A stretch of DNA of 64,000 nucleotides from PHAA01 sp022706565 (GCA_040769385.1 JAXGLD010000002.1:633815-697814), one strand, 5' to 3'; positions 36,620-45,788 are shown, counted from the stretch's first letter. A program made the numbers and translations. Notes: generated from the sequence alone by a model not told the origin.

Positions 36620-38341
36620 CTATACGTCCCTAAGTTCTTCAAAAAACGTTGCGTTGCCGGCATGCTTCAGGTATTCGATAACTGCCGGGTGGTTTCGCAC
36701 CACATCGGCTGCATCACCTAGAACTAAACCCATTTCTGTCGTTACATTTCCCGGTGGGGATTTACTGATGCTGGCCAACTCGGCTGCGTCTCCGAGCCAC
36801 TTTATAGACAAACTCTCAATAAGCTTGTAAGTAATGATCGCTGCTCCCAAAAAAGGTGCTGCCTTTGGGAGTACTGTGGATATCACGGCAGGCAGCGTTT
36901 TTTGGATCTGTATTATTCTGTCCCAACCAGATACGCTCTGTAGTCTTCTTCTGGCTTCGTGGACATGTTCTGTTATATACCGGTTCATCTCAGCAATGGC
37001 ATAGTCATTATCCCGATACAAGATGTTCTTAATGACTGCCAAAACAGTTGGAAGGACCTTATTGATCAGCCCAGGATCCAATTTCTTACCAGGATTAATT
37101 GCTGTCAGAAATTCTTCTCGGCTCACGAAACTTTGCACTGTCTGACCAATCAATTCATCTACATTCATCAGTATTTGGGGCACTCGTTTCCTCAACTGCG
37201 GATACTCCAGCACTTTAGTAAAATCCACATATAATCTCCCACCGGCTTCCAACAGAATCGAGCTTTCGCCCAGCGGCGAACTTTTTCCGAGAGGAAACAA
37301 AGTTCTGAGCACGGATATTCCCAACGGCTTCATGGCTTCAGTCATCATTTGCACATGACCAAATGATATAAAAAGGTGAAGTTTATCATCATTCACTACA
37401 GGAACGGGAAAGAGTGTTGTAATCGGACGGCTTTGCACAATAAATATTTCGTCATTGACTAAACACCACTCAATATCCTGAGGACTTCCGAAGTGCTTTT
37501 CTATGCTTCGTCCCATTGAGGCCAGCCTAAGCACCTGTTCATCTGACAAAGACGAAGTTAATTGCATTTCTTCTGAAATGTTTACTTTGTTTGTGCCACC
37601 TTCAGGCCGGGCATAGATGGCGATTTCTTTCTTGGCAATTTGCTTTTTTAGTAATCTGTCTGCCCTTACCTGGTATAAATCAGCAGTAACAATACCTGCT
37701 ACCAGTGCTTCCCCCATACCATAACTGGCGTCAATAGATACGATCTTGCGGTTACCGGTTACCGGATCGGCGGTAAACATGATTCCTGACACTTGGGGAA
37801 AAACCATGCGCTGCACTACTACTGATAAAAAAACCGAGCGATGATCAAATCCGTTCTGCACGCGGTAAATAATGGCCCGGTCGGTGAATAGGGAAGCCCA
37901 GCATTTCTGGACAGCCTGGAGAATTTGGTCCGCACCTATTACATTTAAAAAGGTATCCTGTTGCCCCGCGAAGGAAGCTGATGGCAGATCCTCAGCGGTA
38001 GCACTGGAACGAACTGCATAGGCCCATTCTTCACCCGCCTTTTTCCAACCATCGATAATGGCGGATTTAATATCTTCGGGCATAGTAAGTGACTCTAAAT
38101 GATGTCGGATTAGCCTACCTTGATTGCTAATATCTTGCACCTGATCAGCTTTTAATCGATCAAGCTGTGTGAGCCATTCTTCCATTACGCTGCTGGCTCG
38201 AAGAAAAGTGTTGTAGGCCTCTGTGTTAATACAAAAGCCTGCAGGAACCGGAAAACCAGCATTGGTCATTTCTCCAAGGTTTGCGCCTTTACCACCAACA
38301 AGAGGCAAATGCGATCTGTCTATTTCATTTAGATAAAGCAC
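36620..38341 (-). CDS. PEP-synthase/rifampicin-phosphotransferase-like protein, N-terminal part ending at an in-frame TAG
   Basis: 573 residues of the ATP-grasp (PPDK N-terminal) domain: VGGKGANLGEM, AYAVRSSATAEDLPSASFAGQQDTFLNV, QRMVFPQVSGIMFTADPVTGNR and the IEWC..IFIVQSRPITTLFP end block, followed by part of the central domain. Translation stops at ELRDV-TAG, while family sequence continues in the same frame. Typical members have Glu or Gln there, so GAG or CAG to TAG is a likely single-base change. The GTG start is weak; GAGGTGA lies 20 bases upstream. Substrate (pyruvate or rifamycin-like) cannot be decided. Confidence 0.75.
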   Translation of the reverse strand: MLYLNEIDRSHLPLVGGKGANLGEMTNAGFPVPAGFCINTEAYNTFLRASSVMEEWLTQLDRLKADQVQDISNQGRLIRHHLESLTMPEDIKSAIIDGWKKAGEEWAYAVRSSATAEDLPSASFAGQQDTFLNVIGADQILQAVQKCWASLFTDRAIIYRVQNGFDHRSVFLSVVVQRMVFPQVSGIMFTADPVTGNRKIVSIDASYGMGEALVAGIVTADLYQVRADRLLKKQIAKKEIAIYARPEGGTNKVNISEEMQLTSSLSDEQVLRLASMGRSIEKHFGSPQDIEWCLVNDEIFIVQSRPITTLFPVPVVNDDKLHLFISFGHVQMMTEAMKPLGISVLRTLFPLGKSSPLGESSILLEAGGRLYVDFTKVLEYPQLRKRVPQILMNVDELIGQTVQSFVSREEFLTAINPGKKLDPGLINKVLPTVLAVIKNILYRDNDYAIAEMNRYITEHVHEARRRLQSVSGWDRIIQIQKTLPAVISTVLPKAAPFLGAAIITYKLIESLSIKWLGDAAELASISKSPPGNVTTEMGLVLGDAADVVRNHPAVIEYLKHAGNATFFEELRDV

Positions 38342-38623
38342 GTATTTATTGATATTGACTCACCTCACAAGCATTATTGTCTGCAATTCCAGTTGATTCT
38401 AATATTTGTAGCTATGAAGGATTCTCTTCCGAGATGAGTCTATACACAAAAAAGCACCCCCTGCTCATTTGAACCCGTCAGAACAAAAAAGACCCCTCCG
38501 GGTCGGACAAAGACCTTTGTGCGGACAACTTTCACTTTTCACAAACAGCTTTCCCTATTTTTATCAATCATCAAAGCTTAGGGAGTAAGAAAAAGATATA
38601 TTATCCCATGTTCCACTGAGGCT
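38342..38623. other. Intergenic stretch with an orphan terminator
   Basis: Holds the leader of the PEP-synthase-like gene and, at 38485-38504, GACCC-CTCC-GGGTC preceded by AAAAAA, which on the minus strand is a good terminator although no minus-strand gene lies before it. Confidence 0.4.
38485..38504 (-). terminator. Orphan minus-strand terminator
   Basis: On the minus strand GACCCGGAGGGGTC is followed by TTTTTTG. There is no minus-strand gene immediately upstream, so it may belong to a lost gene. Confidence 0.5.
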
Positions 38624-39243
38624 GATTCGATAGGAATGAAGTATTCCAACCATCTAGAGTACTTAAAATATTATCGGGGGGGGGGGGATTTTATGAAGAA
38701 GGTGCTCAGAACCTCCATCCGCTGGTCGAAGGTATCATTCTGGAGCGCACCACGGGAATGCACGTCGCCGATTATTTCCAGAAGAAGATCTGGGAAAAGG
38801 TCGGCGCGGAGTTCGATGCCTCCTGGAGCCTGGACAGCCAGGAGACGGGCTTTGAAAAGATGGAGAGCGGGCTTAACTTCATTTCCATCGACTACGCCAA
38901 GATCGGCAGCATGCTGCTGCATCGCGGCAAATGGAACGGTGAGCAGGTTGTCAGCGAAGCGTGGCTGGATCAATCCATCGTCGCTCCAAACCTCCTAACG
39001 CCCGAAGAGTGCGATACGCCCTTCATGGAAGGTAAACCAGCGGGCTACCTGTACCATTGGTACGGCATCGTCAACGACAACGGCGAAAAGGATTTCTTCG
39101 CCGCCGGTAAATACAGCCAGCACCTCTACATTTCACCCGACCATAACACAGTTATCGTCCGTACGGGATACGATTCGGGCGAAGTAGGCTGGTGGCCGCC
39201 CGTGTTGGCGCAAGTGGCGGCTCTAGCAGATGTGCAATTGTAA
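38624..39243 (+). pseudogene. C-terminal fragment of a serine beta-lactamase-like hydrolase
   Basis: From about 38695 the frame reads HPLVEGIILERTTGMHVADYF, KKIWEKVGAEFDASWSLDSQ, NFISIDYAKIGSMLLHRGKW, and KYSQHLYISPDHNTVIVRTG near the end. This is the C-terminal half of a class C beta-lactamase/penicillin-binding-like esterase. The N-terminal half with the catalytic SxxK is absent. The frame is open back to a TGA near 38621 through a run of 12 G (38676-38687), with no family sequence before it. The ATG at 38758 could start a 161-residue product but would lack an active site. Confidence 0.65.
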
Positions 39244-39439
39244 TAATAATGTGTGATTTAATGGCCCCAGACAATGTTGACTTCAGGTCCTTCAAGGCTG
39301 CCAGAGTGATGATTATCAGTTCGGCGGGAATATCTTGTCGACAATTTTTTTATGTGCTAGTCTGTTTATAGACGATTAGTGAAAGATGGTGCAAATTAGT
39401 CGAGTGTGTGCATAGAAAGTAAGAGGAGGGACAAGTAGT

Positions 39440-39679
39440 ATGGATAAACCGGTGATTGCCCTGACCGAGCCGATCGCAGTTGATCTCAAAAAAGGTCAGA
39501 CTTATGCGTGGTGCGCTTGCGGTCGCAGCGAAACCCAACCCTTTTGTGACGGATCCCATACAGGGACTACCTTTGAACCGCTGATTTTTACTGCTGAAGA
39601 GAATAAAAAGGCTTTTCTCTGTGCTTGTAAACATACTAAAAAACCGCCTTTCTGCGACGGAGCCCATAAGAATTTGTAA
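39440..39679 (+). CDS. Double CDGSH iron-sulfur domain protein
   Basis: 79 residues. Two CDGSH-type [2Fe-2S] motifs: CACGRSETQPFCDGSH at about 25-40 and CACKHTKKPPFCDGAH at about 61-76; each has the three Cys plus one His ligand set. Tandem-motif bacterial CDGSH proteins hold two redox-active clusters and have no settled role. AAGAGGAGGG precedes the ATG. It lies upstream of the MoaD-AOR cluster on the same strand, with a gap of 130 bases. Confidence 0.9.
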   Translation: MDKPVIALTEPIAVDLKKGQTYAWCACGRSETQPFCDGSHTGTTFEPLIFTAEENKKAFLCACKHTKKPPFCDGAHKNL

Positions 39680-39810
39680 CCGGGGCGGTTTCTAGGACAA
39701 TCTTAGACAATCTATTAAAATACGACGGACAACCATCACTGCTTAGACTTGCTCAAGATTGAGCTTGATTGCTCAAGTATTTCAGGATCTGATGAAGGAG
39801 TATTTTTGTC

Positions 39811-40041
39811 ATGAAGATAACGGTCAAACTTTTTGCCTTCTTGCGGCAGGGCCGGTTTAAGATCCGCGACTGTGATTTTCCCGAGGGGACCACTGTCGGT
39901 GAGGTTCTGGATTGTTTGTCCATCAGCCGGGATTACATGAAAATCGGCATTATTATGATAAATGGCCGCCATGGCGTTTTTGAATCAGTATTGCAGCCCG
40001 GTGACGTCCTGGCTATTTTCCCCCCGGCAGCAGGAGGTTAA
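39811..40041 (+). CDS. moaD: MoaD/ThiS-like sulfur carrier protein
   Basis: 76 residues, beta-grasp fold: MKITVKLFAFLRQGRF, GTTVGEVLDCLSI and the C-terminal IFPPAAGG whose last Gly is thiocarboxylated. Such proteins donate sulfur for the dithiolene of molybdopterin/tungstopterin. The next gene, a ThiF/MoeB-like activating enzyme, starts two bases later, and the AOR follows. The context suggests a dedicated carrier for the tungsten cofactor of the AOR (inference). Confidence 0.85.
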   Translation: MKITVKLFAFLRQGRFKIRDCDFPEGTTVGEVLDCLSISRDYMKIGIIMINGRHGVFESVLQPGDVLAIFPPAAGG

Positions 40042-40043
40042 AT

Positions 40044-40874
40044 ATGGAGAACGGTTTATCCAAACTGCTGATAAAGAAAGCCGTAGGTGATATTCTGCCG
40101 TGGTCTGAACAAGCAGCGCTGGTGCAGGAAACAGGCTTGCCGCTGCGGGAAATAGAGACGGCCGCATTGCGGCTGGGGATCGTTCCGGAGCGTTACCAGC
40201 GCAACCTGGGGGCCATCACCATCGCTGAACAGCTGAAGCTTTTCCATGCCAAAGCCGCAGTAATCGGTTGCGGCGGATTAGGCGGATATGTGATCGAAGA
40301 GCTGGCCCGGTTGGGATTAGGAGAAATAAGGGTCTGGGACGGGGATGTTTTTGAAGCCACGAATCTCAATCGCCAACTCTTAGCCGAGATCCCCACCATA
40401 GGCAAATCTAAGGTGCAGAGCGCCGCAGCCCGGGTCGAAGCCATCAATCCTGCCGTCCGAATAACCGGTTACCCTCACCCCTTCAGGGGACCTGAAGATG
40501 CTCCGCTCCTGAAAGGGGTAGCCCTGGTCATCGACGCCCTGGACAATATTCCCGATCGACTGTGCCTGGCCCAGGCCTGCAGAGAACTGCAGATCCCTAT
40601 GATCCATGGAGCCGTCGACGGCTGGTATGGGCAGGTGATAATTCAATTCCCAGAGGAGAGGACCATAGAGCAAATTTATGGTCATGTTGAAGCCCGCCAG
40701 GATGAATCCGTCTCCAAACCATCCGTCCTGGGTTTCGTGCCCGCGGTCATTGCCAGCTTAGAGGTGGCCCAGGCCTCGAAGGTGATTCTGGGTCGAGACG
40801 ATTTACGGCGCGGCCAGCTCTTGGCTATAGATTTGCTGTCAATGGATATAGATACCCTGGATATAGGTTCTTAG
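40044..40874 (+). CDS. ThiF/MoeB-family adenylyltransferase
   Basis: 276 residues. An N-terminal extension of about 60 residues (GDILPWSEQAALVQETGLPLRE) precedes the E1-like domain. The nucleotide-binding motif VIGCGGLGGYVIEELARLGLGEIRVWDGD is at about 72-100 and the arginine motif NLNRQLLAE follows. The zinc-binding CxxC pairs of MoeB are not visible. It probably adenylates the C-terminus of the MoaD-like protein encoded two bases upstream. A ThiF-type role cannot be excluded, but the AOR neighbour argues for cofactor synthesis. Confidence 0.83.
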   Translation: MENGLSKLLIKKAVGDILPWSEQAALVQETGLPLREIETAALRLGIVPERYQRNLGAITIAEQLKLFHAKAAVIGCGGLGGYVIEELARLGLGEIRVWDGDVFEATNLNRQLLAEIPTIGKSKVQSAAARVEAINPAVRITGYPHPFRGPEDAPLLKGVALVIDALDNIPDRLCLAQACRELQIPMIHGAVDGWYGQVIIQFPEERTIEQIYGHVEARQDESVSKPSVLGFVPAVIASLEVAQASKVILGRDDLRRGQLLAIDLLSMDIDTLDIGS

Positions 40875-41100
40875 CATAACACACGACCTTCATTCGGGAC
40901 GTAGGTAGCCTACCTTGGAGTTTCAGTTTCAATGGGGCGAGCAAAAAGGAGGTGCGACAGAAAAAATTGCTCAATAGATATTTTAAAAGACTAGAGAGAT
41001 AGAGAAAGAATGGAATTGGATAACAGTCCCGGATGATGAGGTTGCTGACTATATCTCAAAGGAGGTGAAAGCTGGATTTCCTTGCGGAAACCAGTGTTCT

Positions 41101-41580
41101 ATGGACAGAATACTTGTGGTACAACCCGAGAAATGCACCAGCTGTCGAACCTGTGAACTGACCTGTTCTTTCACCAAAACCGGTGAAATGAATCCTGAGT
41201 TGGCCCGTATTTCGGTTTTGACTTATGAAAAGGTAGGGCTGGCGGTCCCCATGATATGCCAGCAATGCGGAGTACCTGCCTGCATGTTGATTTGCCCCGT
41301 GGGGGCTATCACTAAAAACACGGCTACGGGAGCCATGGAAGTGCATGATTCCAAATGCATCGGCTGCAAGATGTGCACCATCGCCTGCCCGTTTGGTGCG
41401 ATTCATTATCATGTAGCCACCAACATAGTAAGCAAATGTGACCTCTGCTTCGGTGATCCGGCCTGCGTCAAGCTTTGCCCCTCCGGCGCCATCAGCTTTG
41501 TCGAAGCCAATGCCGGCAGTATTGCCAAGCGCAAAACATTTGCCGCCAAGTTCAAAAACCTGTTCGAGGAGGTGGGTTAA
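41101..41580 (+). CDS. Ferredoxin-like subunit with four [4Fe-4S] clusters (AOR-associated)
   Basis: 159 residues from the ATG at 41101 (MDRILVVQPEKC). A GTG at 41065 sits directly on the strong AAAGGAGGTGA, too close to use it; the spacing of that site to 41101 is unusually long (33 bases), so the start is uncertain. Four cluster blocks are visible: CTSCRTCELTC, CQQCGVPACMLICP, CIGCKMCTIACP and CDLCFGDPACVKLCP. Polyferredoxins of this form carry electrons to and from AOR enzymes. The AOR gene starts two bases after the stop. Confidence 0.87.
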   Translation: MDRILVVQPEKCTSCRTCELTCSFTKTGEMNPELARISVLTYEKVGLAVPMICQQCGVPACMLICPVGAITKNTATGAMEVHDSKCIGCKMCTIACPFGAIHYHVATNIVSKCDLCFGDPACVKLCPSGAISFVEANAGSIAKRKTFAAKFKNLFEEVG

Positions 41581-41582
41581 GC

Positions 41583-43376
41583 ATGTACGGATGGACAGGA
41601 CAAATAATCCGGGTCAATTTGACAGCCGGCACAATTAAAAAAGAAGCCTTGCCAGTGAGCGATTTGCACAATTTTATCGGCGCGCGCGGGCTGGGCAGCA
41701 AGATTATCTTTGACGAGATAGATCCCCAGGTCGATCCCCTGAGTCCGGATAACAAGCTGATCTTTATGACCGGTCCGCTGACTGGAACCCTGGCTACCTC
41801 GGGCGGGCGTTACAACGTCATTACCAAAGGGCCTCTGACCGGCACCATCGCTGCCTCTAATTCCGGGGGTTCCTTTGGTCCCGAAATCAAGTTCGCAGGT
41901 TATGATGGCATCATTTTCGAAGGTAAATCCCCTGAACCAGTTTATTTGTGGATCAACAACGATACAGTAGAACTGCGCAGTGCCGCTGATCTCTGGGGTA
42001 AGACGGTCATCGAAACTACCGATTTCATCAAGGAAAATGTTGACGATGACGCCAGGGTGGCAGCCATCGGTCCTGCCGGCGAGAACCTGGTCAAGTTCGC
42101 TAATATCCTGAATGATTATAACCGGGCCGCTGGACGGACCGGAGTTGGTGCAGTCATGGGTTCCAAGAATCTTAAAGCGGTTGCGGTCCGAGGTACCCTG
42201 GGGGTGAAGGTGGCTGACCAGGAAGGCTTCTTTGCCGCTATCAACGATGCCCGGGCCAAATTGAAAGCTCACCCGGTTACCGGAGCTGGTCTGGGGGCTT
42301 TCGGCACCAATATCCTGGTTAATATTATCAATGAACACGGTACCCTGCCGGTCAAAAACTTTAGTGAAGCCGCGGTATTCCCCGCTGCGGAAAAGATATC
42401 CGGCGAGTGGCAGGCGGAGCACAACCTGGTTAGGAACAAAGGGTGTTTTGGCTGTTCGATCGGCTGCGGCCGGGTTACTAAAAACCACGGCAAATACAAG
42501 GGGATAGGAGAAGGCCCGGAATATGAGGCCACCTGGGGTTTCGGATCAGACCTATATATCGATGATTTTGAAGCTATTTCCAAAGCCAACTTCCTGTGCA
42601 ACGAGTATGGGCTGGATTCCATTACTATGGCTACCACCCTGGCTTGTGCCACCGAGCTGACAGAAAAAGGCTTCATCCCCCGGGATAAATCCAATCTCAG
42701 CTGGGGCAATGCCGAAGCGATGCTCCCTAAGATCAGAAAGACCGCCCTGCGGGAAGGTTTTGGCGATGAGTTGGCTGAAGGCTCATACCGGCTGGCTGAG
42801 ATGTACGGACATCCTGAGCTCTCCATGTCGGTCAAAAAACAGGAACTGCCGGCTTACGATCCTCGCGGACAGCATGGTATCGGCCTCAATTATGCCACCT
42901 CCAACCGCGGCGGCTGCCATGTGCGCGGCTATATGACTTCCCCTGAGGTATTGGGGATACCGGTGAAAACTGACCCCGATAACCCGGCGGAAGCACCTGA
43001 ACTGCTCAAGATCTTCCAGGATTTGACCGCAGTAGTTGATTCGGCTGGATTGTGCCTTTTCACCACCTTTGGCATCGGTCTGCCCGAGATCGCGGCGCAA
43101 TATCGCACTGCCACCGGGGTAGATATAAGTGATGAGGAACTCCTCCTGGCGGGCGAACGCATCTGGAACCTGGAAAGACTCTTCAACCTTAAGGCCGGAT
43201 TCTCCAAAGCCGATGATACCCTGCCGGACCGACTCCTGAACGAACCTATGAAGGGAGGCCCCCACGAGGGTCGTACAGTGCAGTTGAGTGCGATGCTGCC
43301 TGTTTACTACAGCCTGCGCGGTTGGGATGAGGAAGGTGTTCCCTCCGAGGCCAAAAAACAGGAACTGGGCCTGTAG
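41583..43376 (+). CDS. aor: Tungsten-type aldehyde:ferredoxin oxidoreductase
   Basis: 597 residues from ATG 41583 (MYGWTGQIIRVNLT); an in-frame upstream extension to 41475 overlaps the ferredoxin gene and is not homologous. Cluster ligands CxxCxxxC are Cys288, Cys291 and Cys295 (KGCFGCSIGC) plus Cys491 in SAGLCLFTTF, the same pattern as in archaeal AOR. Pterin-binding blocks include GGRYNVITKGPLTGTIAASNSGG and DPRGQHGIGLNYATSNRGG. It interconverts aldehydes and carboxylic acids. The gene is tightly linked to the ferredoxin and NuoE/F/G-like genes, suggesting a multi-subunit enzyme coupled to NAD(P)H. Confidence 0.93.
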   Translation: MYGWTGQIIRVNLTAGTIKKEALPVSDLHNFIGARGLGSKIIFDEIDPQVDPLSPDNKLIFMTGPLTGTLATSGGRYNVITKGPLTGTIAASNSGGSFGPEIKFAGYDGIIFEGKSPEPVYLWINNDTVELRSAADLWGKTVIETTDFIKENVDDDARVAAIGPAGENLVKFANILNDYNRAAGRTGVGAVMGSKNLKAVAVRGTLGVKVADQEGFFAAINDARAKLKAHPVTGAGLGAFGTNILVNIINEHGTLPVKNFSEAAVFPAAEKISGEWQAEHNLVRNKGCFGCSIGCGRVTKNHGKYKGIGEGPEYEATWGFGSDLYIDDFEAISKANFLCNEYGLDSITMATTLACATELTEKGFIPRDKSNLSWGNAEAMLPKIRKTALREGFGDELAEGSYRLAEMYGHPELSMSVKKQELPAYDPRGQHGIGLNYATSNRGGCHVRGYMTSPEVLGIPVKTDPDNPAEAPELLKIFQDLTAVVDSAGLCLFTTFGIGLPEIAAQYRTATGVDISDEELLLAGERIWNLERLFNLKAGFSKADDTLPDRLLNEPMKGGPHEGRTVQLSAMLPVYYSLRGWDEEGVPSEAKKQELGL

Positions 43377-43434
43377 TATTCCATCAGGCACCAGGTAGAT
43401 CCATAGGCAAAGTAACCGGGTGAAAGACGGAATC

Positions 43435-43474
43435 GGCTGCCACCTTGACTGAGAATAGATTCAAGGTGGCAGCC
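43435..43474 (+). promoter_or_regulatory. Intra-operon hairpin between aor and nuoE-like genes
   Basis: GGCTGCCACCTTGA and TCAAGGTGGCAGCC are perfect 14-base arms around a 12-base loop, ending 23 bases before the NuoE-like ATG. There is no T run. It may stabilise or process the mRNA to set subunit ratios, or act as an attenuator. Confidence 0.6.
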
Positions 43475-43497
43475 CGGTACTGAGGAGGCCGATAATT

Positions 43498-43986
43498 ATG
43501 GCTGCATGCATTGATATGCAAGAATTAAGTTCGATTCTAACCCGCTATCCGCCTGAGCAACGCTATATACTAGCCATCATGCAGGATATCCAGGGAGAGT
43601 ACAAATACCTGCCCAAAACCGGGCTGCAAATGATTGCTGATTATGTGGATGCACCCTTGAGCCGCATTTACAGTATGGCCACCTTCTATAAGGCTTTCAG
43701 CCTGGTCCCCAAGGGGCGGATCAATTTCAAGGTGTGTGACGGCACTGCCTGTCACATCAAGGGTTCCAGCATTATCATGGATCAGATCGACAAATATCTT
43801 AATATCAAACCGGGTGAGACCACCGCTGACCAGGAGTTCTCGATGGAGACGGTCAACTGTCTGGGAGCCTGCGCCTTAGCACCCGTTGTGGTCGCCAATG
43901 AAAAGGTGCATCCCAAGGTTACCTCATCCGGAATAATTGAGATTATTAAGGTATATGGAGGGCCAAATGATGCCGCAGATAATTGA
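43498..43986 (+). CDS. nuoE: NuoE-like [2Fe-2S] subunit
   Basis: 162 residues. N-terminal helical bundle (RYILAIMQDIQGEYKYLP) and a thioredoxin-like domain with the four cluster cysteines C80, C85, C121 and C125 (VCDGTACHIKGS and VNCLGACALAP). This is the 24-kDa-type subunit found in NAD-dependent hydrogenases, formate dehydrogenases and Bam-type complexes. The gene is preceded by TGAGGAGGC and a hairpin, and its end overlaps the NuoF-like start. It links to NADH oxidation or reduction by the next subunit. Confidence 0.92.
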   Translation: MAACIDMQELSSILTRYPPEQRYILAIMQDIQGEYKYLPKTGLQMIADYVDAPLSRIYSMATFYKAFSLVPKGRINFKVCDGTACHIKGSSIIMDQIDKYLNIKPGETTADQEFSMETVNCLGACALAPVVVANEKVHPKVTSSGIIEIIKVYGGPNDAADN

Positions 43987-45775
43987 GGCTGATAAGAAAA
44001 TGGTCCTGGTGTGCTGCGGAACCGGCTGCCTGGCCAACGGCAGCATGGAGGTCTATCAGGAATTGCAGCAGCAATTGGCCAATTCCAATGTAAACGTATC
44101 AACCTACACCAAAGCGACCGGATGCAACGGCTGGTGTGAAAAAGGGCCTCTGGTTAAAATAATTCCCGATGATATCACCTATTGCCAGGTAGCCGCCAAG
44201 GATGTGGCCGAGGTAATAGCCAAAACCATAGGTAAGGGCGAACTCATCAATCGATTGCTCTACCGGGATCCAAAAACCAAGCAGAGGGTCAAGTCCCACC
44301 ATCAAATCGATTTTTACAAGAAGCAGCATAAGGTGGCCCTGCGCAACATCGGAGAAATAGACCCGGCTTCCATAGAAGATTATATCAGCCGGGATGGCTA
44401 CCAGGCGCTGAATAAAGTGCTGCACACCATGGGCCCCGGGCAAGTGGTGGAGGAAGTCATCAGATCCGGACTGCGGGGGCGGGGTGGGGGCGGATTCCCG
44501 ACCGGCCAGAAATGGAAAGCCTGTACCGACGTCGAGGCATCCGTCCGCTATATTATCTGCAATGGGGACGAGGGCGATCCTGGAGCCTTTATGGATCGCA
44601 GCATTATGGAAGGTGATCCCCACACTGTTATTGAAGGCATGATCATAGGGGCTTATGCCGTCGAGGCGACAGCCGGGTTTATTTATGTCCGGGATGAATA
44701 CAGCCTGGCGGTCAAGAATCTGGGCATCGCTATCCAAGACGCGCGCCAGAAGGGTTTCCTGGGTGAAAATATCTTGGGCAGCCGGCTTAGTTTTGATATT
44801 GAGATCGTCCGTGGCGGCGGAGCTTTCGTATGTGGTGAAGAGACGGCCCTGATGGCTTCCATCGAAGGCAATGTGGGCGAGCCCCGCGACAAATATGTTT
44901 ATCCCACTGAAAAGGGCTTATGGGGCCAACCGACGGTCATCAACAATGTGGAGACCTGGGCCAATCTTCCAGTTATTATTAATGATGGAGCCGAAGCCTG
45001 GGCTTCCATTGGTACCGAGGGCAGCAAGGGAACCAAGGTGTTTTCCCTGGTTGGCAAAGTCATTAACACTGGACTAGTCGAGGTGCCCATGGGTACCACC
45101 CTGAGAGAAATAATCTACGAAATTGGCGGTGGTATCCTAAACAAACGGAAACTTAAGGCGGTCCAGACCGGCGGTCCTTCCGGGGGCTGTATCCCGGCTG
45201 AAATGCTGGACATGCCGGTGGACTTCGATTCCCTTACCGCGGCCGGATCGATGATGGGATCCGGCGGGTTGATTGTAATGGATGACCGCACCTGTATGGT
45301 AGAGATAGCCCGCTACTATGTCAACTTTTTGGCGGGTGAATCCTGTGGCAAATGTACCCCCTGCCGTGAGGGTCTCAAAGCCATGCTGGAAATTCTCAGC
45401 AACTTCTGCCAGGGCAAGGGCAGCGATGCCGATTTGCAGTTCTTAATGGACACCAGCGAGACCATGCAAATGATGTCCCTCTGTGCCCTGGGGCGCACCG
45501 CTGCCAACCCGGTATTGTCCACCCTGCGCTATTTTAAGGATGAATACCTGGCCCATATTCATGAACAACACTGCCCGGCGGGAGTATGCCGCGACCTGAC
45601 CGAGTTTTATATTGATCCCGAACCTTGCACCGGCTGCGGCCTGTGTGCCCAGCATTGCCCGGTGGAGGCCATCAGCGGCGAGAAGAAAGAAGCACATGTG
45701 ATTGACCAGGCTATCTGCATCCGCTGTGGTGAATGCCGCAACCAATGCAAGTTTGACGCCGTCATGATCCGTTAG
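43967..45775 (+). CDS. nuoF: NuoF-like NADH-binding flavoprotein with extra ferredoxin domains
   Basis: About 602 residues from tandem ATG codons at 43967/43970, with GGAGGG upstream. N-terminal thioredoxin-like [2Fe-2S] domain (CCGTGC...TGCNGWC). Core: NADH/FMN motif RGRGGGGFPTGQKW, GDEGDPGAFMDR, VRGGGAFVCGEETAL and the [4Fe-4S] ligands in ESCGKCTPCREG. C-terminal two-cluster ferredoxin CTGCGLCAQHCP and CIRCGECRNQC. This layout equals HndC/HydB subunits of NAD(P)-linked and bifurcating enzymes. Here it serves the AOR cluster and no hydrogenase is present. Confidence 0.94.
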   Translation: MMPQIIEADKKMVLVCCGTGCLANGSMEVYQELQQQLANSNVNVSTYTKATGCNGWCEKGPLVKIIPDDITYCQVAAKDVAEVIAKTIGKGELINRLLYRDPKTKQRVKSHHQIDFYKKQHKVALRNIGEIDPASIEDYISRDGYQALNKVLHTMGPGQVVEEVIRSGLRGRGGGGFPTGQKWKACTDVEASVRYIICNGDEGDPGAFMDRSIMEGDPHTVIEGMIIGAYAVEATAGFIYVRDEYSLAVKNLGIAIQDARQKGFLGENILGSRLSFDIEIVRGGGAFVCGEETALMASIEGNVGEPRDKYVYPTEKGLWGQPTVINNVETWANLPVIINDGAEAWASIGTEGSKGTKVFSLVGKVINTGLVEVPMGTTLREIIYEIGGGILNKRKLKAVQTGGPSGGCIPAEMLDMPVDFDSLTAAGSMMGSGGLIVMDDRTCMVEIARYYVNFLAGESCGKCTPCREGLKAMLEILSNFCQGKGSDADLQFLMDTSETMQMMSLCALGRTAANPVLSTLRYFKDEYLAHIHEQHCPAGVCRDLTEFYIDPEPCTGCGLCAQHCPVEAISGEKKEAHVIDQAICIRCGECRNQCKFDAVMIR

Positions 45776-45788
45776 GAGGGGTGGAACG

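Noticed and set aside
41475..41582. N-terminal extension of the AOR overlapping the ferredoxin gene
   Set aside because: Shadow of the ferredoxin reading frame; family start MYGWTGQ is at 41583.
41577..42488. 303-residue minus-strand frame
   Set aside because: Antisense shadow of the AOR gene caused by codon composition.
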